DNA of 64,000 nucleotides from Thermogemmatispora tikiterensis (GTDB taxonomy: Bacteria; Chloroflexota; Ktedonobacteria; Ktedonobacterales; Ktedonobacteraceae): positions 5,811,088 to 5,875,087 of the forward strand of contig NZ_MCIF01000002.1 of NCBI RefSeq assembly GCF_003268475.1. The letters are read 5' to 3'. Position numbers and translations under genes: made by a program. Under the pieces are notes generated by a model that saw only the letters and a program-made list of their open reading frames with translations, was not told the origin of the DNA and did not search any database. Below are positions 17,536-25,190 of this stretch, one piece after another (the first letter of the stretch is position 1; every line of letters starts with the position of its first letter).

Positions 17536-19071
17536 ATGGTTTTTCGCAGTATCCTGTTTGCTGACAGCGAGCAAGGTCAGCAGGCCGAGGCCAACCCCGT
17601 GCCCGCCTGTTTCAGCGACCTCCAGCTTGAACGTATCATCGAGTCGATCACGACCCCGAAAGAGGATTATCGTCTCAGACCTTTCTTCTACACGCCTCTG
17701 CGCGATCTTGATCTCATCGCCTATCGTCACGAGGTCATGCGCGATCTCGAGAAGCCGGAGGTTTTTGCCCTGCTCGATCAATTTTCGAAGCACATGCGTA
17801 CGATGCACCGCTACCGGGAGCAGGCGCAGAAGCTCTACTACCGTTATCAGCAAGAACGCTGGTGGCTCGACGCCATTGACCAGTATTGTCAGGCGCTCGT
17901 CACTTTGACCCAGGGTTTGAAACAGCTCCCTATCGAGTCACGCGGCCTGCAGGCTTTCCTGAGCTATCTTCAGGACTACCTGACCTCGCCCGCCTTTCTG
18001 GCCCTGCAGCAGGAGACGGAGGCCCTCAAGGAGGCCCTGGCTCAGGTCCATTACTGCCTGCACATCAAAGGCGACGCTGTTACTGTGCGGCTCTATGCTG
18101 GCGAAGAGGACTACAGCGCTGAGATTGAGGCAACCTTTGCCCGCTTCAAACAAGGAGCAGTCAAGGACTACAGCGTCAGGTTGATCGATTGGCAGGAGAT
18201 GAATCACGTTGAGGCTCAGATTCTCGAACGGGTGGCCCGTCTCTATCCCTCGGTGTTTGCTCAGCTCGATGATTACTATCTGCGCTATCAGCGGTATCTC
18301 GACGAGACCATTGCGCGCTTTGAGCGCGAAATCCAGTTCTATCTGGCCTATCTGGAATACCTGGCCACCTTCCGGCGGCGTGGTCTCCCCTTCTGCTATC
18401 CTCTGCTCTCTCTGGAGGAGAAAGCATCGGCTGCCGAGGACTGTTTTGACCTGGCATTAGCTGACCTCCTCCTACGCGAGGGGGGCCAGATTGTCACCAA
18501 TAGCTTTGCCCTCGCTGGGCGGGAGCGCGTGCTGATCGTCACCGGTCCTAATCAGGGGGGAAAGACCACCTTCGCGCGCGCAGTAGGTCAGCTATACTAC
18601 CTGGCCTCCCTTGGCTGCCCTGTGCCTGCTCGCAGCGCTCGCCTCTTTCTTCCCGACCGCATCTTCACCCATTTTGAACGCGAGGAACAGATTGAGAATC
18701 TGCGTGGCAAGCTGGAGGATGACCTTGTCCGTCTGCGGACTATCCTGAAGCAGGCCACTCCGGCCAGCCTCATCATTCTCAATGAGATTTTCACTTCCAC
18801 AACGCTGCAGGATGCCCTCTTTCTCTCGCAGCAGATCCTGCGCCGCCTGCTCGCTCTCGATGTCCTTGGCGTCTGGGTGACCTTCCTCGATGAGCTGGCT
18901 TCCTACAGCCAGCAGACGGTGAGCATGGTGGCCGAGGTTGATCCGGGCGATCCGGCGCGCCGCACATTTCGCGTCTTGCGTCGTCCAGCCGATGGCCTGG
19001 CCTATGCCCTGGCCCTGGCCCAGAAATATCGTCTGACCTCTGCCTGTCTCAAGGAGCGACTGCCAGCATGA
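17536..19071 (+). CDS. MutS-like ATPase, first of pair
   Basis: A 511-residue protein with the MutS C-terminal ATPase and part of the helical lever/clamp, but without the N-terminal mismatch-recognition domain of true MutS (about 850 residues). Walker A is GPNQGGKT (337-344). The Walker B region near residues 410-417 reads LIILNEIF, with Asn-Glu instead of the usual Asp-Glu. The middle region is mostly helical. The function is unknown; it is unlikely to read mismatches by itself. GGAGG 12 bases before the ATG supports the start. The stop overlaps the next start by four bases (ATGA), so the two proteins are probably made together and may form a heterodimer. The operon is led by fluoride riboswitch A. 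Confidence 0.85.
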   Translation: MVFRSILFADSEQGQQAEANPVPACFSDLQLERIIESITTPKEDYRLRPFFYTPLRDLDLIAYRHEVMRDLEKPEVFALLDQFSKHMRTMHRYREQAQKLYYRYQQERWWLDAIDQYCQALVTLTQGLKQLPIESRGLQAFLSYLQDYLTSPAFLALQQETEALKEALAQVHYCLHIKGDAVTVRLYAGEEDYSAEIEATFARFKQGAVKDYSVRLIDWQEMNHVEAQILERVARLYPSVFAQLDDYYLRYQRYLDETIARFEREIQFYLAYLEYLATFRRRGLPFCYPLLSLEEKASAAEDCFDLALADLLLREGGQIVTNSFALAGRERVLIVTGPNQGGKTTFARAVGQLYYLASLGCPVPARSARLFLPDRIFTHFEREEQIENLRGKLEDDLVRLRTILKQATPASLIILNEIFTSTTLQDALFLSQQILRRLLALDVLGVWVTFLDELASYSQQTVSMVAEVDPGDPARRTFRVLRRPADGLAYALALAQKYRLTSACLKERLPA

Positions 19072-20594
19072 AGGTACATTTGCTCTATCGTGACCGTGAC
19101 CTTGACGTCACGCAACCGTTGCCACGTCATGCCGCTGACCTCATCCAGGACCTGGAGCTAGAAACGGTGCTCAATGCGATGGCCCGCGGCGACCGTTTCG
19201 TATTTGAAACAGCCAGGAGAGTGATCCTCTCCAGCCTTGTCAGCGATCTGGAGACCGTCCGCTATCGGCAGGCTGTGCTAGAAGACTGTCTACGCCAGCC
19301 GGCCCTGATTCGCACCCTCTATCAGCTTACCATTGAGGCCCAGGAGAGCGAGCGCAAAGCTTCTTTCATTTTTTTCAAAGATCCCAGTCTCATTCTCATG
19401 CGCTCGGTTCAGATTCTGGAACTGCTCTTCGCGGTCTTGCGTAAGCTACGCGCGATTGCTGACGAGCAGACAGAGACCTTTTGCTCCGAAGGCTTGCGTG
19501 AACTGTGTGCTATGCTGCAGCGCGAGCTAAGTGATGACTATCTCGCGCGTATTGAGGAACACCTGCGTGAGCTGCATTTTCGCGATGGCGTGCTACTCAG
19601 TGCGCGCCTGGGCCAGGGGAACAAAGGCCGAGATTATACGCTGCGCCGTGCTGCTGCTCCGCAAGGCCCGTGGTTCAGCCGTCTCCTGAGTCGAGGAAAG
19701 CGAGCGCCGGGCTACACCTTCCGCATTCCCGAGCGAGATGAGGCCGGCGCACGGGCCTTGTCGGAGCTGCGCAACCGCGGCCTCAATCTGGTGGCCAATG
19801 CCCTGGCGCGTTCCACTGAGCACATCTTGAGCTTCTTCGCACTGTTGCGCCGCGAGCTGGCCTTTTATGTCGGCTGTCTCAATCTGGCTGAGGAGCTCGC
19901 CGGGCGCAAGCTGCCGTTCTGTTTCCCTACAGTGGCGCCGACGGAGGAGCAGCGTCGCACCTTCGAGGGCCTCTATGATCCCGCTCTGGCCCTCACGCAG
20001 CGGACGGCCATCGTTGGCAACGATGGCCATGCCGATGGCAAACGTCTCATCCTCATTACGGGGGCTAATCGGGGGGGAAAGTCCACCTTTCTGCGCAGCC
20101 TGGGCCTGGCACAGCTCCTGTTGCAAAGCGGCATGTTTGTACCAGCGCGCGCCTTCCACGCCAGTCTCTGCAATGGTCTCTTCACCCATTTTCGCCGACG
20201 CGAGGATGCCACGCTGAAGAGTGGGAAGCTTGATGAAGAACTCAACCGCATGAGTGCTATTGTCGACGATATCAGGCCACATGCCCTGCTCCTGCTCAAC
20301 GAATCCTTTGCGGCCACCAATGAGCACGAGGGGAGCGAGCTGGCCCACCAGATAATAACGGCTCTGGTTGCGCATGGCATCACTGTCTGCTATGTGACCC
20401 ATCTCGCTACCCTGGCCCGTCGTTTCGCGCAAGAGCATCGACCTGAGATGCTCTTCCTACGTGCCGAACGCCTGGCCGACGGCAGGCGCACCTTCCGCCT
20501 AGTGGAAGGGGAACCGGAGGAGACAGGCTATGCTCGAGATCTCTATGCCCGCGTCTTTGCCTCTGACCTGGAGATAGAGGCGAAGCCCGGCTGA
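19068..20594 (+). CDS. MutS-like ATPase, second of pair
   Basis: A 508-residue relative of the preceding protein. It has a helical N-terminal half, then a MutS-type ATPase with Walker A GANRGGKS (332-339) and Walker B LLLLNESFAATNEHEGSE, again with Asn-Glu. The LNE and the following TNE/EGSE segment mark the MutS-like subfamily rather than MutS1 or MutS2; no Smr nuclease domain is present. A hydrophilic insertion (GRDYTLRRAAAPQGP to KRAPGYTF, about 185-225) is absent from the partner. It is translationally coupled to the upstream gene by a 4-base overlap. Role unknown; DNA repair or DNA remodelling under fluoride stress is inference from the riboswitch alone. Confidence 0.85.
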   Translation: MKVHLLYRDRDLDVTQPLPRHAADLIQDLELETVLNAMARGDRFVFETARRVILSSLVSDLETVRYRQAVLEDCLRQPALIRTLYQLTIEAQESERKASFIFFKDPSLILMRSVQILELLFAVLRKLRAIADEQTETFCSEGLRELCAMLQRELSDDYLARIEEHLRELHFRDGVLLSARLGQGNKGRDYTLRRAAAPQGPWFSRLLSRGKRAPGYTFRIPERDEAGARALSELRNRGLNLVANALARSTEHILSFFALLRRELAFYVGCLNLAEELAGRKLPFCFPTVAPTEEQRRTFEGLYDPALALTQRTAIVGNDGHADGKRLILITGANRGGKSTFLRSLGLAQLLLQSGMFVPARAFHASLCNGLFTHFRRREDATLKSGKLDEELNRMSAIVDDIRPHALLLLNESFAATNEHEGSELAHQIITALVAHGITVCYVTHLATLARRFAQEHRPEMLFLRAERLADGRRTFRLVEGEPEETGYARDLYARVFASDLEIEAKPG

Positions 20595-20722
20595 GGAGCA
20601 ACTAGCCGAGAGAGATGAGTGAGAGAGGGAAAGGAGCCTGCGATCGGCCAGTACGCCAGGGTAGAGGGCTGGCTTGGCCCTTTCAGACGTCCAAGGGCAG
20701 GCAAAAGAAGGAAAGAAGGAAG

Positions 20723-20764
20723 GGGAAAGCCGCCCCTCAATGGCCCCAAAGAAGCGGCTTTCCC
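20723..20764. terminator. Hairpin at end of MutS-like operon
   Basis: An 11-base perfect inverted repeat GGGAAAGCCGC (20723-20733) and GCGGCTTTCCC (20754-20764), 20-base loop, 130 bases after the stop. It may terminate the operon. It also lies in the path of minus-strand transcripts leaving riboswitch B. Confidence 0.5.
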
Positions 20765-20783
20765 AAAGCCAACCTCGGCCCAC

Positions 20784-20835
20784 AAAAAAAGGCTTCTACT
20801 CAACACGGCTCCATATGCCGTGCTGGGTAGAAGCC
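20784..20835 (-). terminator. Switch terminator of riboswitch B
   Basis: On the minus strand a 19-base arm at 20835-20817 (begins GGCTTCTACCC) pairs with 20809-20791 (ends GTAGAAGCC), loop of 7, then seven T at 20790-20784. The 5' arm contains the pseudoknot strand of the aptamer. Confidence 0.85.
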
Positions 20836-20870
20836 ATCAGCCTTGCGGCGGTAAGCGGGCTTCATCGCAG
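20826..20870 (-). promoter_or_regulatory. Fluoride (crcB) riboswitch B, minus strand, no target gene found
   Basis: Minus-strand order: GCG/CGC P1 closing ATGAAGCC, linker TTACC, P2 GCC-GCAA-GGC, TGAT, GGCTTCTACC. The pseudoknot is GAAGCC with GGCTTC, six perfect pairs. This is nearly the textbook crcB aptamer. It has its own promoter and terminator but points into the 3' end of the MutS-like operon. The minus-strand sequence to about 20500 contains only short frames without ribosome sites and no Fluc/CrcB-like protein. Confidence 0.88.
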
Positions 20871-20893
20871 GTTGTCTTGTACTTCCTGGAAGG

Positions 20894-20922
20894 ACAATAG
20901 CACAGTGGCGGAAATCTGTCAA
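20894..20922 (-). promoter_or_regulatory. Promoter of riboswitch B transcript
   Basis: Minus strand: perfect TTGACA (20922-20917), 17 bases, TATTGT (20899-20894) with an extended TGC. It is the strongest promoter match in the region and is divergent from the promoter at 20950. Confidence 0.8.
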
Positions 20923-20949
20923 GAGCAGGTTGGAAAAAGAAGCGGTTCC

Positions 20950-20978
20950 TTGTTTTACGCACTGCGATGGGCTATACT
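20950..20978 (+). promoter_or_regulatory. Promoter of riboswitch C / MoxR operon
   Basis: TTGTTT at 20950-20955, 17 bases, TATACT at 20973-20978. Transcription should begin near 20985, about 20 bases before the aptamer. The two divergent promoters lie 27 bases apart. Confidence 0.75.
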
Positions 20979-21002
20979 ATACCAGTACTGAACAACTGAT
21001 AC

Positions 21003-21056
21003 ACGGCGATGAAGCTCGCCGTATAGATCGCGCCAGTCGGCGCTGATAGCTTCTAC
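21003..21056 (+). promoter_or_regulatory. Fluoride (crcB) riboswitch C before MoxR operon
   Basis: P1 ACGGCG/CGCCGT (21003-21008, 21017-21022) closes the loop ATGAAGCT. The linker is ATAGATC. P2 is GCGCC-AGTC-GGCGC (21030-21043). TGAT follows at 21044-21047, then AGCTTCTAC (21048-21056). The pseudoknot pairs GAAGCT (21011-21016) with AGCTTC (21048-21053), six perfect pairs. The layout matches the fluoride aptamer element by element. A terminator that reuses CTTCTAC follows directly, indicating transcriptional activation on ligand binding. Confidence 0.92.
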
Positions 21057-21091
21057 ATCCTCTCTTGCCAGAGGCTGTAGAAGTTTTTTTT
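21050..21091 (+). terminator. Switch terminator of riboswitch C
   Basis: CTTCTACA (21050-21057) pairs with TGTAGAAG (21076-21083); inside, CCTCT pairs with AGAGG across one mismatch; loop CTTGCC. Eight T follow (21084-21091). The 5' arm overlaps the pseudoknot strand. Confidence 0.9.
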
Positions 21092-21139
21092 ATGGTGCCG
21101 GGTGCTGAGGTATCCAGTAAACAAGGGAAGTATTGCTCT

Positions 21140-22162
21140 ATGGAATGCAGAGAAGAAAGAGCCTCACGAGTTAACTTCGGCCTGCAGGAGCTGGCCGTCA
21201 GACTGCGGAGCAACATCGCGCGCGTCATCGTTGACAAAGAAGCCGTTATTGATCTGCTGCTTGTGGCCCTGCTCAGCGACGGGCATGTGCTGCTAGAGGA
21301 TGTCCCCGGCGTTGGGAAGACCTTGCTGGCGAAAGCTCTGGCACGTTCACTAAACCTGAGTTTTCAGCGCATTCAGGGGACACCCGATCTCTTGCCTGGC
21401 GATCTGACAGGCATTTCCTACTTCGATCAGCGCAGCAGTAGGTTCGTCTTTCGTCCCGGCCCCCTCTTCAGTCATGTTGTCCTGGTCGACGAGATCAACC
21501 GGGCGACCCCACGTGCGCAGGCGGCCCTGCTCGAGGCGATGGCTGAGCGGCAGATCACGATCGAGCGCGAGACACGGCCTCTTCCCCGACCCTATCTGGT
21601 GCTGGCAACGCAGAATCCAGTTGAGCTGGAAGGGACTTTTCCCCTCCCAGAGGCTCAGCTCGATCGTTTTCTGATGCGCCTGCCGCTGGGCTATCCCAGT
21701 GAAGAGGCCGAGCTGGCTCTGCTTCAGCGTTTCAGAGAGGCCGAGCCGCTGGAAGAGCTGGAGCCCGTAGCCGACGCGGAGGCTATTCTCCGGGCCCAGC
21801 GTGAGATTCGTCGTCTCTACTGGCAGCCTGAAGTCGAGCGCTATCTGCTGACCCTGGTACGGGCCACACGCAATCATCCAGCGATCAGTCTGGGCGTCAG
21901 TCCGCGTGGAACCCTGGCTCTCCAGCGAGCCAGCGCTGCCTACGCCGCCATTCATGGACGCGACTACGTGCTACCGGATGATATCAAGCGTCTGGCCCCT
22001 GTCGTGCTGGCTCATCGCCTGATGCTGACAACGCGTGGGCGTCTGCGGCATCAGGACGCGGAGCAAGTGTTACAGGAAATTCTGGAAAACACAGCGGTTC
22101 CGGTCGAGACTCCTGACCTGACAGCTCTCTCTCGGCGGAGCGCAAGGAGCGAGCGCCCATGA
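21140..22162 (+). CDS. MoxR family AAA+ ATPase
   Basis: A 340-residue MoxR-type AAA+ ATPase thought to act as a chaperone for activation of partner proteins. It has Walker A DVPGVGKTLLAKAL, Walker B VLVDEINRA, sensor ATQNP and GTFPLPEAQLDRF, followed by the C-terminal lid typical of the family. The ATG at 21140 has AAGGGAAG 9 bases upstream. Earlier in-frame starts (21092 and the frame open from 21065) fall in or against the riboswitch terminator and are rejected. It is first in a three-gene operon with a DUF58 protein (4-base overlap) and a membrane DUF4129 protein, the usual MoxR neighbours. Control by fluoride riboswitch C is the odd feature. Confidence 0.92.
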   Translation: MECREERASRVNFGLQELAVRLRSNIARVIVDKEAVIDLLLVALLSDGHVLLEDVPGVGKTLLAKALARSLNLSFQRIQGTPDLLPGDLTGISYFDQRSSRFVFRPGPLFSHVVLVDEINRATPRAQAALLEAMAERQITIERETRPLPRPYLVLATQNPVELEGTFPLPEAQLDRFLMRLPLGYPSEEAELALLQRFREAEPLEELEPVADAEAILRAQREIRRLYWQPEVERYLLTLVRATRNHPAISLGVSPRGTLALQRASAAYAAIHGRDYVLPDDIKRLAPVVLAHRLMLTTRGRLRHQDAEQVLQEILENTAVPVETPDLTALSRRSARSERP

Positions 22163-23562
22163 GCGATACGGCACTGTTACAACAGATGGCGCGCGAGACC
22201 CTGCTCAAGCGTCGTCCCTGGCTGGTTCTGGCTGTGGCCCTCTTCTTGCTGAGCGCCGTCAGCCGGCAGTCGCTGGTCTTCCTGACGGCCCTCTTTGCGC
22301 TGATTTGCGCTCTGGTGCCAGAGCTGTGGTATCGGCGCGCCTTGCAGCACTTGCGGCTAGACCTGGAGCTGGATCGCCGCACGCTCCCTCTTGGGGAGGA
22401 GCTTGGGCTCACCCTGAGCGTTGAGAACCGCAAGCTCTTGCCCTTGCCGTGGTTGGAAGTCGAGATCGAGATTCCCGCGCAACTGCCGCTCTTAAGCGGG
22501 CGCAGCCTGCCTAGCTATAAAGCTCAGCGGGCCTTGCTTGTCAACACGCTGGCCATCTGGTGGTTTCAGCGTGTCAGGCGTCGCTACCGGTTGTCCTGTC
22601 CCCAGCGGGGTGTCTACAGTCTGGGGCCAGTCATGGTGCGCACCGGCGATCCCTTCGGCTGGCTCATTCGCCAGGAACAACTGAAGCAGCAGGTGCGGCT
22701 ATTAGTCTATCCCCTGGTGGCTCCGCTCGAAGACTTTGGACTGACGCCCCTGGCTCCTCTTGGGATGCAGACCTCGCTGCTGCGCTTGCTGGAGGACCCT
22801 CTGCGCTTCGCCGGGGTGCGCCCCTACCAGCCAGGCGATGACCCCCGCTACCTGCATTGGAAAGCCAGCGCCCGTGGGGCTGGTCTCTATCGCAAGGTCT
22901 TTGATCCTGCCAGCACGGCGCGCCTGCTGTTGGTGCTTAACATCAATACCTTTCGTGAGCCGTGGATGGGCATTGACGTTGATCTGCAGGAGTGGCTTAT
23001 CAGCTTGACGGCCTCGCTGGCCGTCTGGGCCTTGAAAGCCGGCTACCAGGTTGGTCTGCTGGTCAACAGCCTGTTGGCACCCTGGGGCGACGATGAGAAC
23101 GAGCTGGAGGAGGGGCGTCAACTGGTACGCAGCGCCGAAGCCACCTATCATGCACGCGTCACGGTGCCCTGCGCGCGGGGTAGCGAGCAGGAAAGGCGCC
23201 TGCTCACCGCTCTGGCACGTCTCCTGCCCTACATGGGAGCGGCCATCGATCCCCTGTTAGAGCAAGAAGCACTGCCTCTGTCAACAGGGGGCACGCTGGT
23301 CCTCGTCTGTGCCGCCGCCGTCCTGCAAGAGAGCACCATCGAGCGGCTGCTAGAGCTGCGGCGCTCGGGGAGAGCGGTGCAGCTGGTGCTCTGTGGTGAA
23401 GGAGATGAGCGGGCTGAGGCGGCGCTGGCGCAGGCCGCTGGACTGATTCCTGTGCAACATATTCGAGGAAAGGAGCAATGGCATGAGCTGCTCCAGATGG
23501 CTGATATGGAGAAGAGGAGGCGAACGACATCACAGTCCGGGCAGCCCGTCCAGCTGGCTTGA
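22159..23562 (+). CDS. DUF58 domain membrane protein
   Basis: A 467-residue partner of MoxR ATPases. Two hydrophobic helices occur near residues 20-55, then a beta-rich region (about 60-180), then the DUF58 signature near 225-245 (RPYQPGDDPRYLHWKASAR), leading into a von Willebrand A-like fold. Such proteins are proposed to work with MoxR in cell-envelope protein assembly or stress responses; the exact role is unknown. It starts at the ATG overlapping the moxR stop (ATGA) and overlaps the next gene by about 80 bases, supporting coupled translation. Confidence 0.88.
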   Translation: MSDTALLQQMARETLLKRRPWLVLAVALFLLSAVSRQSLVFLTALFALICALVPELWYRRALQHLRLDLELDRRTLPLGEELGLTLSVENRKLLPLPWLEVEIEIPAQLPLLSGRSLPSYKAQRALLVNTLAIWWFQRVRRRYRLSCPQRGVYSLGPVMVRTGDPFGWLIRQEQLKQQVRLLVYPLVAPLEDFGLTPLAPLGMQTSLLRLLEDPLRFAGVRPYQPGDDPRYLHWKASARGAGLYRKVFDPASTARLLLVLNINTFREPWMGIDVDLQEWLISLTASLAVWALKAGYQVGLLVNSLLAPWGDDENELEEGRQLVRSAEATYHARVTVPCARGSEQERRLLTALARLLPYMGAAIDPLLEQEALPLSTGGTLVLVCAAAVLQESTIERLLELRRSGRAVQLVLCGEGDERAEAALAQAAGLIPVQHIRGKEQWHELLQMADMEKRRRTTSQSGQPVQLA

Positions 23563-25036
23563 GCGCCTGGCTCTGCCACTGAGCGTCACCTTGATGGAGG
23601 CCCAGCCGACCAGTGCGCTACTCCTTGTGGCTGCAAAGCTCTTGGAAGGCAGGCCGTTATTGCCCTTGCTTCTCTTCCCACAAAGCGACTGGCTGGCCTT
23701 TCTTGGGGGGCTGATTCTGCTCTGGTGGGCGCGCTCTGTCGAAGTCTGGACTGAACAACGGCCAGCGCGCCAGCGCTGGCGCGCTCCGGCCAGACTGCTG
23801 CCCTTGGCACTGGCTCTGGGAGGTGTTTGGGGACCACTGCTGCCACAGCTACTGGTGGGCCGATTCCTGGTCGATTTTTCCCTGGCTGCCTTGCTCCTCG
23901 TCTGGCTCTGGCGCCGGGCTTTGGCGCGGGCCCGTCTCGGCTTTGAGCATGAAGCGCTGACGCGCTCCTTCCGCCTGGGTTTCCTGGCGCTGCTGGCTAG
24001 CCTGATGCTGGCCCTATTGGCCCCCTGGCGCGACCTGCTGGCCGTCCTCAGTCTGACGCTGCCACTCTTCTTCTTCTCTGGCCTGCTGACGCTCTCGCTG
24101 GCACGTCTGAGCACGATTCGCCGCCAGCGTCTGCGTCGCGCCGGGGATACGGGCGCCGTTGCTGATCCGACACGCCCCTGGCTGCTGGCTTTGGCCCTCC
24201 TCTCTCTCCTGATCCTGCTGCTGGTAGCCCTTCTGGAGACAATCTTTTCGTTCGTTACGTTTCAGGCCGCGATCACGCTGCTCACTCCTGTTGTCGCCAG
24301 GGCCTGGGATTGGGTAAGCGAGGTCCTCCTCTGGCTCATCGTCCTCATCCTGACGCCTTTCTTCGATCTCTTTGCTCTTGTCGTGGCCGCAGTGCGTCGT
24401 GAAGGACCGGCCTCCGCTCCCGTCCTGATTTCGCCAGCGACTCTGCGCCGCCAGTTGCTGACACAGCAAGGACAGAGCCATCTCTCTGTGCCGCCGCTCC
24501 TTCTCATGGGTGGGCGTCTGCTCTTGCTTCTCCTGATCATCGGCGGTCTCCTCTGGCTTGTAATCCGCGTTGTCCATCTTGGACGCTGGCAATCCCTTGT
24601 ACCCGAGGTCGAGGAGGAACGCGAGATGCTCAATCCGCTGGCACTCCTCGGCGAACGTCTGAGACAGAGGCGGGGTCAGCGTCGAAGGCGAGTCTTGATA
24701 GAGCCGCTGCCACCAACCTCGCTGCGCTGGCTCTACCGGGCCTGGCTGCAGGATCTGGCTGCCCGTGATCGGACATGGGTACGTCATCCAGCAGAAACGC
24801 CACAAGAATATCTGGCGCGCCTTCGCACTTCGCTTCCGGCAACGACCTCAACTCAGCAATTGGTAGAGTTCGGGGACCAGCTCACGCAAGCGTACCTGCC
24901 CGAGCGCTACGGCGGTCAACCCGCTGAAGCGGGACGACTGGCAGCTCTCCGGCAATCCTGGAAGAAACTGCACACTTCCCTCTCGACCCGAGGCGGTCGA
25001 TTTGATGATCGACAGAAAAGCGAAGGTCCATCTTAA
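23483..25036 (+). CDS. Polytopic membrane protein with DUF4129 C-terminus
   Basis: A 517-residue protein with seven or more hydrophobic segments between about residues 40 and 370. It ends in a cytoplasmic or external DUF4129-like domain (WLYRAWLQDLAARD, HPAETPQEYLARL, LPERYGG; about 415-500). DUF4129 domains normally close transglutaminase-like proteins of MoxR operons; here the transglutaminase catalytic domain itself is missing. The ATG at 23483 has AAAGGAG 7 bases upstream but lies inside the DUF58 gene; ATG 23594 is an alternative with no ribosome site. It is the last gene of the fluoride-switch operon. Function unknown. Confidence 0.8.
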   Translation: MSCSRWLIWRRGGERHHSPGSPSSWLERLALPLSVTLMEAQPTSALLLVAAKLLEGRPLLPLLLFPQSDWLAFLGGLILLWWARSVEVWTEQRPARQRWRAPARLLPLALALGGVWGPLLPQLLVGRFLVDFSLAALLLVWLWRRALARARLGFEHEALTRSFRLGFLALLASLMLALLAPWRDLLAVLSLTLPLFFFSGLLTLSLARLSTIRRQRLRRAGDTGAVADPTRPWLLALALLSLLILLLVALLETIFSFVTFQAAITLLTPVVARAWDWVSEVLLWLIVLILTPFFDLFALVVAAVRREGPASAPVLISPATLRRQLLTQQGQSHLSVPPLLLMGGRLLLLLLIIGGLLWLVIRVVHLGRWQSLVPEVEEEREMLNPLALLGERLRQRRGQRRRRVLIEPLPPTSLRWLYRAWLQDLAARDRTWVRHPAETPQEYLARLRTSLPATTSTQQLVEFGDQLTQAYLPERYGGQPAEAGRLAALRQSWKKLHTSLSTRGGRFDDRQKSEGPS

Positions 25037-25190
25037 CGGATCGTAGTCGACCTGGGAGCTGGCAGCGCCAGCGCATGGACGGCAGTAGGGGGGAGAACCG
25101 GCAGAGGGCCGGGCCCAGGTGAGCAGGCGGCGCGAAGAAAGGCCGCCCATCTCTACCTGTGCTCGGCCCTGGGTGGCTCACGGCTCCAGT

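Noticed and set aside
20499-20783. Minus-strand frame of 94 codons directly after riboswitch B
   Set aside because: It starts with GTG immediately after the terminator T run, has no ribosome site, runs antisense into the MutS-like gene and has none of the helices expected of a Fluc protein.
22702-23151. Minus-strand frame in the DUF58 gene
   Set aside because: Antisense shadow of a gene with a clear DUF58 motif.
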